Positions 7,312-19,147 of a stretch of 64,000 nucleotides of DNA are shown piece by piece. Origin of the DNA: Pseudomonadota bacterium (GTDB taxonomy: Bacteria > Pseudomonadota > Gammaproteobacteria > Magnimaribacterales > D2472); contig JAOOBR010000001.1 in assembly GCA_028404565.1 (NCBI GenBank), positions 1 to 64,000 of the forward strand. Direction: 5' to 3'. The notes under the pieces were generated by a model. It did not search any database. It was not told the DNA's origin and saw only the letters and a list, made by a program, of their open reading frames with translations. Within the stretch, counting starts at the first letter, position 1, and each line of letters opens with the position of its first letter. Made by a program: the position numbers and the translations under genes.

Positions 7312-8538
7312 ATGGACTTTAATGATACTCCACAAGAAGCAGAATTTAGAGCTAAGTGCAGAGCTTGGTTAGAAGACAATGCTGAGCTCAAAACAAAGAA
7401 GACTAATTCTGCAAAAAATATGAATGTTGGTAATAAAAGTTTGCTAGAAGCAGCTGCTGAATGGCAGAAGAAAAAATATGATGCTGGCTGGGCAATGATC
7501 CATTGGCCAAAAGAATTTGGAGGAATCGGTGCTACGCCAATTGAAAGGATTATCTGGGCACAAGAGGAGTCAAAGTTTAATGTTCCTAAAGGCGTTTATG
7601 AGATCGGTCTTGGTATGGCTGGTCCTGTAATGATGGAATATGCAACTGATGAGCAAAAAGAAAGATACTTACCTCCAATGGCTGAAGGAAAAGAAATATG
7701 GTGTCAGTTGTTTTCAGAGCCATCTGCTGGTTCTGATGTTGCTGGCCTCAGATCAAAAGCTGTTCAAGATGGAGAGAATTGGATTGTAAATGGTCAAAAA
7801 GTATGGACTTCTGGTGCACATTTCTCTGACTTTGGTATTTTAGTTGTCAGACATGATCCTAGTTTAGAAAAACACAAAGGTCTAACTTTTTTCTTTGTTA
7901 ATATGAAATCTCCAGGTATTGAAGTTAAGCCTATCAAACAGCTAACTGGCGGATCCAGTTTCAATGAAGTCTATTTTAATGATGTGGTTATACCTGACTC
8001 ACAAAGACTTGGTGAAATTGGTGATGGATGGAAAGTTGCTATCACAACTCTTATGAATGAAAGGCTTGCTGTTGGTGATGCTGATGGAGTGGATGCTAAT
8101 GAAGCTTTTGAACTAGCAAAAAAACATGACAAGGACGGAGAACAGCTGATTGATAATAATGCTGTAAGGGAGTCTATTGCTGATTGGTATTGTGAGGCAT
8201 CAGGGCTTAAAAATACAAAACTCAGGACTATGTCAGCACTTTCGAGAGGAGATACTCCAGGACCTGAAGCTTCAATTACAAAAATTGTAAGTGCTAATAA
8301 GCTTCAAGCAATAGGTAACTTTGGAATGGACTCATCAGACATGTCAGGCATGCTGATGGATGAGGAATCTGATTTTATAAAGTTTCAAATGGCATGGATG
8401 GGTGCAGCTGGCTTGAGAATAGCTGGTGGAACCGATGAAATTCTTAAAAATATTATTGCAGAGCGTGTACTTGGTCTACCTCAAGAAGCAAGAGCTGATA
8501 AGGGTCTTGCCTTTAAGGATATACCTAGCGGATCTTAA
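7312..8538 (+). CDS. Acyl-CoA dehydrogenase, subunit 2 of a pair
   Basis: A 408-residue acyl-CoA dehydrogenase with a strong ribosome binding site (GGAG) before its ATG, eight bases after the previous gene. Visible motifs are WCQLFSEPSAGSDVAGL (about residues 130-146), NGQKVWTSGAHFSDFGIL (flavin binding), and AGGTDEILKNIIAERVLG near the C-terminus, the family's 'GGTxEI' loop. Arrangement and length match the partner subunit of heteromeric acyl-CoA dehydrogenases that act on bulky substrates such as sterol or branched side chains. That substrate assignment is inference only. Its TAA stop shares the TTAA palindrome with the stop of the convergent gene, so the two 3' ends overlap by four bases. 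Confidence 0.88.
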   Translation: MDFNDTPQEAEFRAKCRAWLEDNAELKTKKTNSAKNMNVGNKSLLEAAAEWQKKKYDAGWAMIHWPKEFGGIGATPIERIIWAQEESKFNVPKGVYEIGLGMAGPVMMEYATDEQKERYLPPMAEGKEIWCQLFSEPSAGSDVAGLRSKAVQDGENWIVNGQKVWTSGAHFSDFGILVVRHDPSLEKHKGLTFFFVNMKSPGIEVKPIKQLTGGSSFNEVYFNDVVIPDSQRLGEIGDGWKVAITTLMNERLAVGDADGVDANEAFELAKKHDKDGEQLIDNNAVRESIADWYCEASGLKNTKLRTMSALSRGDTPGPEASITKIVSANKLQAIGNFGMDSSDMSGMLMDEESDFIKFQMAWMGAAGLRIAGGTDEILKNIIAERVLGLPQEARADKGLAFKDIPSGS

Positions 8539-10238
8539 TCAGTAAATTTTGATAAATAAGTGAGAAAGTCAACTGAGTTGCCTTTTTTCATTTCCATCTC
8601 ACCAGCGCCCAAAGTTTTTATAGGGCCCTTAATTCCAGCTAATACCTCTTTGAAAGTTATTTCTTCACTTGAAACAATAAAATCGCAGACTTCTTCTTCA
8701 AAATAAGATGAAATCTCTAATACTTGGTTTCTTATAGTAGTTTTAATCTTTTTCTTATTATCAAAAATAAAACATCCATTCATTAACTCTCCATCAACTT
8801 TAGAAGGATTTAGTCTAACTGATAAAATGCTGAAAAAGTTCTCTACAGGAATCTGATAAAGTGTATCACTATTAGACAATCCTATTGCTGGATCTCTACC
8901 TTCCATGAACTCTTTTGCAGAAGAAAGGAAAAAATTTCTCTTTGGTGGATTAGTTTCATAAATACCAATCTGCATGACTGACTTATTCCTAATCTTCATT
9001 ACTTCTTCTGTCTTGAAGTCTAAGCTAATTAACATTTTTGATAGCTCTAAAACCCACTGATGCTCGCTTGCATCACTTGCTCTAATCAACTCAGAAAATA
9101 AATTTTCATTACCTCCTACTAAATTAGAAATCTTTTGTGATTTCTCATCTATATTTAATGGATCTAAATCAGCTAAATCTCCACTAAACCACCCTAAATA
9201 CCCATTAAAAATACTTCTAACAGAATATCTAACAGTTCCATAAAACTCAGCCAAGTAAGGCGATTCTTTTAGATTTTGAGGCAGCTCAAGCTCTTCAACA
9301 ATCTCATCTGGGGTAAGTCCTTTATTCATTAATCTAACCGTTTGGTCGTGAACATACTGCATGCCATCCCTATAAATAATTAGTGCATTTGATATTTCCT
9401 CACCTTCAACTGGCATTGTATGACTCGGGAAAAGGTATTGTGGATCTAGCGATCTCATTTTATCAATACTGTTCACCCAGCCTATAACATCACGATGTGA
9501 GGTACCTCTGATGGTATAAAGATTAGGAAATGTTGTGTAAAAATTATCACCGGGCATAAGTGCAGACAATTCTGGAAACCATACAAACAATTGATCATCG
9601 GTTTCTCCTGGAGCGTGGTAAAGCTCAACCCTATGTCCTGCTATTTCAAGCTTAAGCTCTTTTTCAAAGGTCAATGTTGGAGCAATATATCCTGGCGAAC
9701 TCCTTCCAGCACTCAAATATGGACCAAGACCTACATTAATAAGCTCATTATCATCAAGATTTGTTCCAAACATCTTTCCACTTCTGAGGGTAATAATTGG
9801 ATTTATGATTCCAAGAATCTTTTCGACTTTCTCTGCTGTTGTTGAGTGGGCAATTACTAAGGGTTTTTCCTCTTGTGCATTATAAAATTCAGAGGCACCA
9901 AAAACATGATCTCCATGGTTGTGGGTATATATAATTGCCTTAATTGGATTTTGATTAATCTTTTGGAATTCGCTTAAAACTTCTTTAGCTTGAGAAATAT
10001 CATCAGTTGTATCAATGATAATATTGCCTCCCTCTCCTTCTACCATGATTGAGTTAGCAATACCAAAGCCAATCGCGACATGAATTCCGTTATCATAAGA
10101 ATATATACCCTTTATAAATTGATTTGAATGCTCCTCTAGTTTTTCAAGCTTACTAATTTTAGGAATATCAAAATCTTCTGAATTTGAACAACTTACTAAA
10201 AAAATGAATAAAATAGGTATTATTAAGAAATTTCTCAT
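8535..10238 (-). CDS. Alkyl/aryl-sulfatase-type metallo-beta-lactamase lipoprotein
   Basis: A 567-residue secreted lipoprotein. Starting at the ATG at 10238 gives a clean lipoprotein signal (MRNFLIIPILFIFLVSC, lipidated Cys17) with a GAGG ribosome binding site; the longer frame from 10280 would bury that signal and overlap mnmC. The metal site is THNHGDH (His106, His108, Asp110, His111). Further ligands are expected in 'HAPGETDD' and 'FPSHTMPV'. After the hydrolase domain comes an alkylsulfatase dimerisation-type helical domain and a C-terminal SCP2-like domain. This is the layout of SdsA1-like alkylsulfatases, which release sulfate from alkyl sulfates. Its export fits scavenging of sulfate esters outside the cytoplasm. 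Confidence 0.8.
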   Translation of the reverse strand: MRNFLIIPILFIFLVSCSNSEDFDIPKISKLEKLEEHSNQFIKGIYSYDNGIHVAIGFGIANSIMVEGEGGNIIIDTTDDISQAKEVLSEFQKINQNPIKAIIYTHNHGDHVFGASEFYNAQEEKPLVIAHSTTAEKVEKILGIINPIITLRSGKMFGTNLDDNELINVGLGPYLSAGRSSPGYIAPTLTFEKELKLEIAGHRVELYHAPGETDDQLFVWFPELSALMPGDNFYTTFPNLYTIRGTSHRDVIGWVNSIDKMRSLDPQYLFPSHTMPVEGEEISNALIIYRDGMQYVHDQTVRLMNKGLTPDEIVEELELPQNLKESPYLAEFYGTVRYSVRSIFNGYLGWFSGDLADLDPLNIDEKSQKISNLVGGNENLFSELIRASDASEHQWVLELSKMLISLDFKTEEVMKIRNKSVMQIGIYETNPPKRNFFLSSAKEFMEGRDPAIGLSNSDTLYQIPVENFFSILSVRLNPSKVDGELMNGCFIFDNKKKIKTTIRNQVLEISSYFEEEVCDFIVSSEEITFKEVLAGIKGPIKTLGAGEMEMKKGNSVDFLTYLSKFTD

Positions 10239-10262
10239 TAAGAGCCTCAGCATAATTCTAAC

Positions 10263-12035
10263 TTGAAAGTGAACGATCATCCATTAAAAGTAGAACACCA
10301 CAACACAAGCTCAGATGGAGGATCTATTGCTTCCAAAGATTATGAAGATAGGTATTTTCAAGATAATGGGTTTGACGAATCAAAAGAAGTCTACATTGAT
10401 GGTAATAACCTCGAAGAGAGGTGGGAAAGTTTCTCAGGGAATTGTTTTACTATTGGTGAGCTGGGTTTTGGTTTAGGTTTAAATTTCTTAACTACGATGC
10501 ATTGTTGGTTGAAGAAAGAGAGGTCCTTTAATCTTGATTACATAGGAATTGATAAAAAAATACTAGAAAAAAGAAATCTGGTGCTGCTTGAGGAAGCATT
10601 CCCAAACTTAAAAAAAGAAATCAATATCTTTAAAGAATGTGATGTAGTTGGTCATAATGGTTTCGAGTGCATTTCGATACCTGATCTTAAAATTAGATTA
10701 ATTTTGGTAACCGAAGATGTTCAAAAAGCAATAAATGATATTTGCATTTCAAATATAGATGCCTGGTTCTTAGACGGGTTTGATCCGAAGAAAAATCCTG
10801 AGATGTGGACAGAAGATGTTTTAAAAGCGGTCTTTGATCTAAGCTCTAGCGATTCATCTTTTAGCTCTTTTACTTCGGTAGGAAGGATAAGAAGAGCGCT
10901 TTTAGAAAATGGCTTCGAGGTGAACAAAGTACCAGGGTTTGGCACTAAGAGACATCGAATTGTTGGTAGAAAGTTTGATGAAAATAAGAAATCCAATGAA
11001 ATCAAGAAGATTGCAATTTTGGGAGCTGGTCTTTCTGGGAGTAACTTAGCTTTTAACCTTGCAAATTCTAATATTGAAGTTGATATATATGATGCTCTAG
11101 ATGACTTAAGCAAGGGTTCGTCAGGTGGTCCAATTGCTTCTATGTATCCAAAATTCTCTTTGGATAATAGCCCAAGATCCAAGTTTTTAATTGCTTCTTA
11201 CTTCTTTTCATTAAATTTTTATATTAAAACTCTTGGCTTTGAGAATACGGGATTACTTTTTTATGGATCAGATGAAACAAAAGATAAGTGGATTTCTAAG
11301 ATATTAAATCTTAAAAGAGATGATTTATTTGAACTCTTAAGCGATGATGAGTTAGAAGATTTCCTTGGAGTCAGTGAGATAAAAAAAGCTCTGCATGTAA
11401 AAAAAGGACTATTTCTTCAACCATTGGAATTAAAAAAGAAATTACTTGAGCATCGCTTTATAAAAATCATACTTAATGAGAAGTTTGTCTCCTTTACTGA
11501 AAAAAAGAATAAAGTTGAAGTAGATTTTAAATCTGGTCTGCGCAAATCATATGATGCTCTTGCAGTTTGCACAGGAAAAGGCCTCAAAGATTTTAATGAC
11601 AATCTTAAGGTTAGCTATGGGCAGATGGCAGGCATAAGCAACAAGGATTTATTCAATATTAAAATGCCCCTCAATCATCAGGGATATATTATCCCAAAAG
11701 TAAATGGCACCAATTGGATCGGAAGTACATATGAACAGTCAACAGATTTTAAAAAAGAAAATATTGAAGAGAAAGTTAAATTAAATCATGCTATTTTTGG
11801 CAATAAAGATATGTCTTTTAAGATACAGGATCTGTGGGAAGGTGAAAGAGTGAGTGCTAAAAATAATCTTCCTATAGCATCAAAAATACCTGGAGCAAAA
11901 AATATTTATTGTATCGGAGGGCTCGGTTCTAGGGGTTTGTCCTATGCCCCCTTCCTCGCAGAGATTGTTTCCTCAGCAATACAAGATAGGCAAATACCTC
12001 TTGGTAAAGAGATATTTACTTTACTTAATATTTAA
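10263..12035 (+). CDS. mnmC: Bifunctional tRNA 5-methylaminomethyl-2-thiouridine biosynthesis protein MnmC
   Basis: A 590-residue two-domain enzyme that finishes the mnm5s2U34 wobble modification. The N-terminal methyltransferase domain carries the SAM loop GELGFGLGLNF (65-75) and DAWFLDGFDPKKNP (166-179). The C-terminal oxidoreductase domain has the FAD dinucleotide fold ILGAGLSGSN (252-261) and ends with a GGLGSRGLSYAP motif. The oxidase removes the carboxymethyl group and the methyltransferase adds the methyl. It is shorter than the ~670-residue E. coli protein. No ATG is near the expected N-terminus; translation must start at TTG 10263 or GTG 10269, and no strong ribosome binding site is visible. 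Confidence 0.88.
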   Translation: MKVNDHPLKVEHHNTSSDGGSIASKDYEDRYFQDNGFDESKEVYIDGNNLEERWESFSGNCFTIGELGFGLGLNFLTTMHCWLKKERSFNLDYIGIDKKILEKRNLVLLEEAFPNLKKEINIFKECDVVGHNGFECISIPDLKIRLILVTEDVQKAINDICISNIDAWFLDGFDPKKNPEMWTEDVLKAVFDLSSSDSSFSSFTSVGRIRRALLENGFEVNKVPGFGTKRHRIVGRKFDENKKSNEIKKIAILGAGLSGSNLAFNLANSNIEVDIYDALDDLSKGSSGGPIASMYPKFSLDNSPRSKFLIASYFFSLNFYIKTLGFENTGLLFYGSDETKDKWISKILNLKRDDLFELLSDDELEDFLGVSEIKKALHVKKGLFLQPLELKKKLLEHRFIKIILNEKFVSFTEKKNKVEVDFKSGLRKSYDALAVCTGKGLKDFNDNLKVSYGQMAGISNKDLFNIKMPLNHQGYIIPKVNGTNWIGSTYEQSTDFKKENIEEKVKLNHAIFGNKDMSFKIQDLWEGERVSAKNNLPIASKIPGAKNIYCIGGLGSRGLSYAPFLAEIVSSAIQDRQIPLGKEIFTLLNI

Positions 12036-12037
12036 AT

Positions 12038-12559
12038 CTATAGTTCTTGTAAAAGGCTGTTTACAAGTGCTTGTATTGTTTCTGTATCACTTGAATCATT
12101 TAGCCTGTTTTGATTCCAGCTTGTAAAACCAGTCCACAATGATTTGTCTTCAGCTTTGTCTTTAATGGTTAACCTTAAAACAAATCTTTCTTCGGTCTCA
12201 ATATCATCATCTAGGTAAAAGTATCTTCTATCATAGTAATAGCTTCTTGGACCAAATCTGTTTGATTCAATCTCATCTTTAGCTGAAATTGAAAGCTCAA
12301 AAACTAGATTAGAATCTTTTGAAGAGTCTAAGCCTCTTAATTCAAGTTCGCTAACTAATCTTGATTCAATTGCCTCAAGAACAATTGGATTGACTTCAGG
12401 AGATAAATTCTCGCTGTTAGTTTCTAGATAAAAGTCTTCATAACTAAGAAGTGTAAAACCATTCACAGAATCAACTTTTAGATAAAAAGATTGATTAGAG
12501 ACGCATCCGGTTAAGAAAATTACAGTTGCTATCGTAAGGAAATTTTTAAAATTATTCAT
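12038..12559 (-). CDS. DUF4136-like lipoprotein
   Basis: A 173-residue predicted lipoprotein with a lipobox at residues 16-19 (LTGC, lipidated Cys19). The mature part has the pattern of DUF4136 proteins: 'YEDFYLETNS' near the start, 'IVLEAIESRLVSELELRGL' in the middle, a Tyr/Arg-rich stretch (RSYYYDRRYFYL) and 'LWTGFTSWNQNRL' near the end. The function of this family is unknown; members are anchored to the periplasmic face of a membrane. It ends two bases from the convergent mnmC stop and lies 55 bases downstream of the transglycosylase-like gene. Confidence 0.65.
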   Translation of the reverse strand: MNNFKNFLTIATVIFLTGCVSNQSFYLKVDSVNGFTLLSYEDFYLETNSENLSPEVNPIVLEAIESRLVSELELRGLDSSKDSNLVFELSISAKDEIESNRFGPRSYYYDRRYFYLDDDIETEERFVLRLTIKDKAEDKSLWTGFTSWNQNRLNDSSDTETIQALVNSLLQEL

Positions 12560-12614
12560 AATACTAATATGCAGTTCATGTATAGAAAATTCAAGTTATT
12601 GAAATAAAAAAAGA

Positions 12615-15219
<2,605 letters not shown>

Positions 15220-15783
15220 TTAACTGGACTCTTCATCATTTAAAAGATAACGAGATGCTCGCATTTTTAGATCTTTTATACTTTCTGTTGAAAGTGGTTG
15301 TCTGTCTGAATCGCAAATATTTGCATATATCTTTTCACAGAATTTAGTAGCAAACCTTAAAAGATCCTCAACACTGTCAGTTGCGTTTTCCTGTGCAGCC
15401 AGATCAGTCGCTAAAAGTAATGCTTGAGTTTGACTATCTTCATTAAGCGTGCCTGGTTTTAAGGCATTTGCCACTCTAAATTTCTCAATATCATTGTCAT
15501 AAATAGAAAAGAAGTCATCATTCTTTTGAAATCCATAATTAATTAAAAAATCATTTAATTGACTCATATCAAAGAAGTTACCATCAATACTAAATAAATA
15601 TAGAATCACTAAATCTTGCTTTGCGAAAGCTTCACTTTTATAGCTAAAGTCCTTTAAATTTGCCTGCTTTGCTTTCAAAAGCATTTTGTTCGAATTAGAT
15701 ACTTTTCTAAAATAAAGAAATGCCCCAAGTGTGGCTAAGAAAAAACCTAAACCTATTAAGTAAATCTCAGTATTTGAAAGCAT
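15220..15783 (-). CDS. zipA: Cell division protein ZipA, short form
   Basis: A 187-residue protein between smc and ligA, the usual gammaproteobacterial position for zipA. It has one N-terminal membrane helix (about residues 6-25, 'EIYLIGLGFFLATLGAFLYF') and a C-terminal domain matching the FtsZ-binding ZipA domain ('DLVILYLFSIDGNFFDMSQLN', 'RVANALKPGTLNE', 'LLRFATKFCEKIYANI'). ZipA tethers FtsZ to the membrane at the division site. The long Pro/Gln-rich linker of the E. coli protein (328 residues) is almost entirely missing. The gene abuts smc and ligA with zero spacing on both sides. Confidence 0.8.
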   Translation of the reverse strand: MLSNTEIYLIGLGFFLATLGAFLYFRKVSNSNKMLLKAKQANLKDFSYKSEAFAKQDLVILYLFSIDGNFFDMSQLNDFLINYGFQKNDDFFSIYDNDIEKFRVANALKPGTLNEDSQTQALLLATDLAAQENATDSVEDLLRFATKFCEKIYANICDSDRQPLSTESIKDLKMRASRYLLNDEESS

Positions 15784-17970
15784 TTATTGGGCTGCGAACT
15801 CAACTGCTTGATTAACATCAACAGAGACGACTCTGGAAACACCAGCCTCTTGCATTGTAACTCCCATTAGGTGGTCACTTTTTTCCATTGATACCTTGTT
15901 ATGGGTTATAAAGATAAACTGAATTTTCTTTGACATTTCTTCAACCATATTGATAAATCTTGAAGTATTTAGATCATCAAGCGGCGCATCAACTTCATCG
16001 AGTAGGCAAAAAGGTGCAGGATTTAATTCAAACAAAGCAAAGACTAAAGCTAACGCGGTCATAGCCTTTTCTCCACCAGATAACTGCGAAAGAGTCGAAT
16101 TCTTTTTACCTGGTGGACGAGCCATAAGCTTAACACCAGCATTTAGGTAGCTATTATCAGTAAGAGATAACTCTGCATTACCTCCTCCAAACATTATTGG
16201 GAAGATAGATTTCAACCTTTTATTTACTGCATCAAAACTCTTAATAAATTTTTCTTTAGTCTCTTTATCAATTTGTAAAATGGCCTTGTTTAACTTCTCC
16301 AGTGCTTCTTCTAAGTCTTCATTTTGCTTATCCAACTCATCTTTTCTTTTTCTCTCCTCAGCAATTTCATCTGGAGCCGCTAAATTAATGGCACCCAATC
16401 TGATAATTTTAGATCTAATGGTCTCAAGTTCCGATTGAAGTTCTTCTATCGATAAATCTTGATAGTTAGCTCTGTCAATATCATTAATATCAATTCCTGA
16501 TTCAGATATTCTTTTCGATGAATTTTCAAGATGAACACTATGAGAACTTATTTCAATTTTTGTATTGGTTATTTTTTCCTGAATTGCTTTAAGATCTAAT
16601 AGGGAAACACTTTTTTCATTTTCCAATCTTCTTATTTCTGCATCTACTTCTTGTTGATCTTTTCTAATAGAATTTAACTTAGTTTCTGCTGAGGCACTTG
16701 TCTCTATAAGCTCTTGAAGTTTTGTAGAAATTTCTTTTGAGCTTTGCGTTGTTTTCTTAAGTTCTGTCTCTAGGTTTTCTTGCTGGTTTAGATACTCATC
16801 GCTAATTTCTTTAGACTGTTTAAGAACAATATTGAATATGCTGAGCAATATATCTTTAAGTTGTTCTGCTTTGCTTTTGATTTCAGGAATAGAGATTTTA
16901 GAAATAATTTCATCTATTAAGTGAAGAGCCTTCTCTTTGGGAGACAAGTTTTCAAAATCTGAAGCTTTTTCAAGAGCATCTTCATAAGCCGCTTTTACTC
17001 TCTCAAGTTCTCTCGTCGTATTATCTTTGGTTGTTCTAATATTTTGAAGATTCTGTTCAAACCTCGCTATTTCTGACCCAACCTCATAAAACTTTTTCTG
17101 CGCATCTTCATATTTAGAAAGAACTGATTCATGCTCTGTTTTGTATTGATCAAGCTTAGCTTGCTTTACTGAAACTTCTGATTCTTTTACAGACTCGTCC
17201 TTTTGAAGCGCTGCGAGATTATTATTCAAAAGATCTCTTTTGTCTCTGGCATCAAGAGAAAACAGGATAGCAACATTCAATTCTTTTTCTTTTTCTTGAT
17301 TTTTATAATCTTTGTATCTATCAGCAGCTTTAGCCTGGCTTTCTAATCTTCTTATCAATCTTCCAATCTCATCCCTGATGTCATTGACTCTAGATAAGTT
17401 TTCCTTTGTCTTTTTTATTCTGCTTTCTGTTTCCTTTCTTCTTTCTCTATATTTTGAAACCCCTGCAGCCTCTTCGATGTGTGTTCTTAACTCCTCAGGC
17501 TTTGCACTTACCAAAGAGGAAACCATTCCTTGCTCGATAATTGCATAACTGCTTGGGCCAAGCCCTGTTCCAAGAAAAATATCCTGAACATCTTTCCTTC
17601 TACACTTAGTGTTATTGATGTAATAACTTGATTGACTATCTCTAGTCATGACTCTTTTTACGGATATCTCATTGAAAGCTGCATACTCGCCTCCTACTTT
17701 TCCACTTGAGTTATCAAATAAAAGTTCAATACTACACTGCCCGGATGGCTTTCTTTGCTCAGATCCATTAAAAATAACATCTGACATTGAATCGCCTCTA
17801 AGATTTTTTGCTGAGAGTTCACCAAGCACCCATCTGACAGCATCAATAATATTAGATTTTCCACATCCATTTGGACCTACAACGGCTACCATATTTGTTG
17901 GGAAAGATATCCTCGTGGGATCCACGAAACTTTTGAAACCAGCCAATTTAATGTGCTTAAGCTGCATCAA
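15784..17970 (-). CDS. smc: Chromosome segregation ATPase SMC, short and apparently hinge-less
   Basis: A 728-residue SMC with both halves of the ABC head: Walker A GPNGCGKSN at 32-40, signature LSGGEKA at 630-636, and Walker B with D-loop CLLDEVDAPLDD at 655-666. Bacterial SMCs are normally ~1150-1200 residues. Here the coiled coil from about 165 runs to only ~335, then passes through a helical segment (about 340-390) into the returning coil, which reaches the conserved 'IRLGAINLAAPDE' at ~522-534. I see no hinge domain with its glycine-rich dimer interface, and no CxxC zinc hook; the only cysteines between the heads are at the ends. The frame is open throughout, so this is not a simple frameshift. 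Followed by zipA and ligA. Confidence 0.88.
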   Translation of the reverse strand: MMQLKHIKLAGFKSFVDPTRISFPTNMVAVVGPNGCGKSNIIDAVRWVLGELSAKNLRGDSMSDVIFNGSEQRKPSGQCSIELLFDNSSGKVGGEYAAFNEISVKRVMTRDSQSSYYINNTKCRRKDVQDIFLGTGLGPSSYAIIEQGMVSSLVSAKPEELRTHIEEAAGVSKYRERRKETESRIKKTKENLSRVNDIRDEIGRLIRRLESQAKAADRYKDYKNQEKEKELNVAILFSLDARDKRDLLNNNLAALQKDESVKESEVSVKQAKLDQYKTEHESVLSKYEDAQKKFYEVGSEIARFEQNLQNIRTTKDNTTRELERVKAAYEDALEKASDFENLSPKEKALHLIDEIISKISIPEIKSKAEQLKDILLSIFNIVLKQSKEISDEYLNQQENLETELKKTTQSSKEISTKLQELIETSASAETKLNSIRKDQQEVDAEIRRLENEKSVSLLDLKAIQEKITNTKIEISSHSVHLENSSKRISESGIDINDIDRANYQDLSIEELQSELETIRSKIIRLGAINLAAPDEIAEERKRKDELDKQNEDLEEALEKLNKAILQIDKETKEKFIKSFDAVNKRLKSIFPIMFGGGNAELSLTDNSYLNAGVKLMARPPGKKNSTLSQLSGGEKAMTALALVFALFELNPAPFCLLDEVDAPLDDLNTSRFINMVEEMSKKIQFIFITHNKVSMEKSDHLMGVTMQEAGVSRVVSVDVNQAVEFAAQ

Positions 17971-18002
17971 AAAATATCAATAAATTAAATGACTATTTTA
18001 CC

Positions 18003-18782
18003 TTATTTAAGGGCTATTAACCATTGATTTGAAGGGATTTTATAGGTCACATTCACATCATTTTTGAACAATTTAAACAGTCTTTTTGCCTCAAAAATAT
18101 CATCATTCTCACAAATTACTTTTGAGATAATTCGAAGGGTAGATTCATTCATAAATGCAGAAGATATATCAAATCCAGGTATTGGAGAATTAGCATTTGT
18201 AATCTTGTGAATAACCTCACTGGAGTTATTTTGTGAGATTGCTAAAGGAATAAGAGGCCCATCATTGATAAAAATCTTAAAGACAGAGTTTTCAATAGCG
18301 CATTTGGGTAGATCAGAAATATCTAATGTGATTGACGCAGAAGCAAATTGAGGAAATTTTTTATCTCTTAAAAGTGAAAAAAGAAAATAATAAGAGGTCT
18401 CATTACCAGATTGCATAAAATCTTCTTCAGCATATCTAAGAGTAAGTTCTGCAGCATCTAAATTATTTTCTTGAATGGACTTTCTTATAATCTCTTCAAA
18501 CCATAAAACTAGCTCATCCTCAGGAGCATAGTTTCTTATTTTTTTTAAATCTGATGTTTTTAAAGCCTCGCCCGAAATTATCTTAGAATTCACTTCGCTA
18601 ACAAGAATTATCTCCTTTGATGAGCCAATTACAGAGTATTTACTCAAAAAAAGGAAAGAGGGAATGAAAATAATTAATAAGCCAAAGAAAAGGACAAGCG
18701 ATCTTGCCCTATTACCAATATTAAAAATATATAAAAAGAATGGCGCAGCAATTAAAAAAGAAATTATTAAACTTAATATCAT
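18003..18782 (-). CDS. ccmI: CcmI-like cytochrome c biogenesis protein
   Basis: A 259-residue protein with two N-terminal membrane helices (about 2-22 and 28-48), a helical region that could hold TPR-like repeats ('VLWFEEIIRKSIQENNLDAAELTLRYAEED'), and a C-terminal beta-rich domain ('FASASITLDISDLPKCAIENSVFKIF'). This matches the layout of CcmI/CycH, which binds apocytochrome c and hands it to the haem lyase. Sequence conservation is low, so the call rests mainly on topology and on its place as last gene of the ccm set, overlapping ccmH by four bases. Confidence 0.65.
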   Translation of the reverse strand: MILSLIISFLIAAPFFLYIFNIGNRARSLVLFFGLLIIFIPSFLFLSKYSVIGSSKEIILVSEVNSKIISGEALKTSDLKKIRNYAPEDELVLWFEEIIRKSIQENNLDAAELTLRYAEEDFMQSGNETSYYFLFSLLRDKKFPQFASASITLDISDLPKCAIENSVFKIFINDGPLIPLAISQNNSSEVIHKITNANSPIPGFDISSAFMNESTLRIISKVICENDDIFEAKRLFKLFKNDVNVTYKIPSNQWLIALK

Positions 18783-19147
18783 CTTCTTCTTATTATTAGG
18801 ACACTAACAGCTATTAGGATCATAAAGATAATAGGACTTAACCATAAAAATAAATTCTCTGAGAAGTCCGGCTCATACAATGAATCTTTTCCATATCGTT
18901 GAACAACATAATCTTTAATTTCTTGATCAGAGCGGCCCTCTTGAATGAGCTCATAAATCTTTCTCTTAAGGTCTTCAGATATTGGTGCATTGCTACTTGA
19001 TAATGAGCCACTCGTGCATTTTGGGCATCTAATCTCATTTATAATTTGGTAGTATCTAGTCTCATCTTCATCAGAATTAAAAATGAACAGAGATTCCCCA
19101 GCTGTATATACTGAAAAAATCATAGAGATAGCAATGAGCCTAATCAT
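18779..19147 (-). CDS. ccmH: Cytochrome c-type biogenesis protein CcmH
   Basis: A 122-residue membrane-anchored thiol protein of the haem lyase complex. A signal or anchor segment at residues 2-17 is followed by the redox motif RCPKC (family consensus LRCxxCQ). Next comes the three-helix domain with 'DLKRKIYELIQEGRSDQEIKDYVVQRYG', and a C-terminal membrane helix ending in RRR. CcmH keeps the apocytochrome CxxCH cysteines reduced. It overlaps ccmG by eight bases and ccmI by four. Confidence 0.9.
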   Translation of the reverse strand: MIRLIAISMIFSVYTAGESLFIFNSDEDETRYYQIINEIRCPKCTSGSLSSSNAPISEDLKRKIYELIQEGRSDQEIKDYVVQRYGKDSLYEPDFSENLFLWLSPIIFMILIAVSVLIIRRR

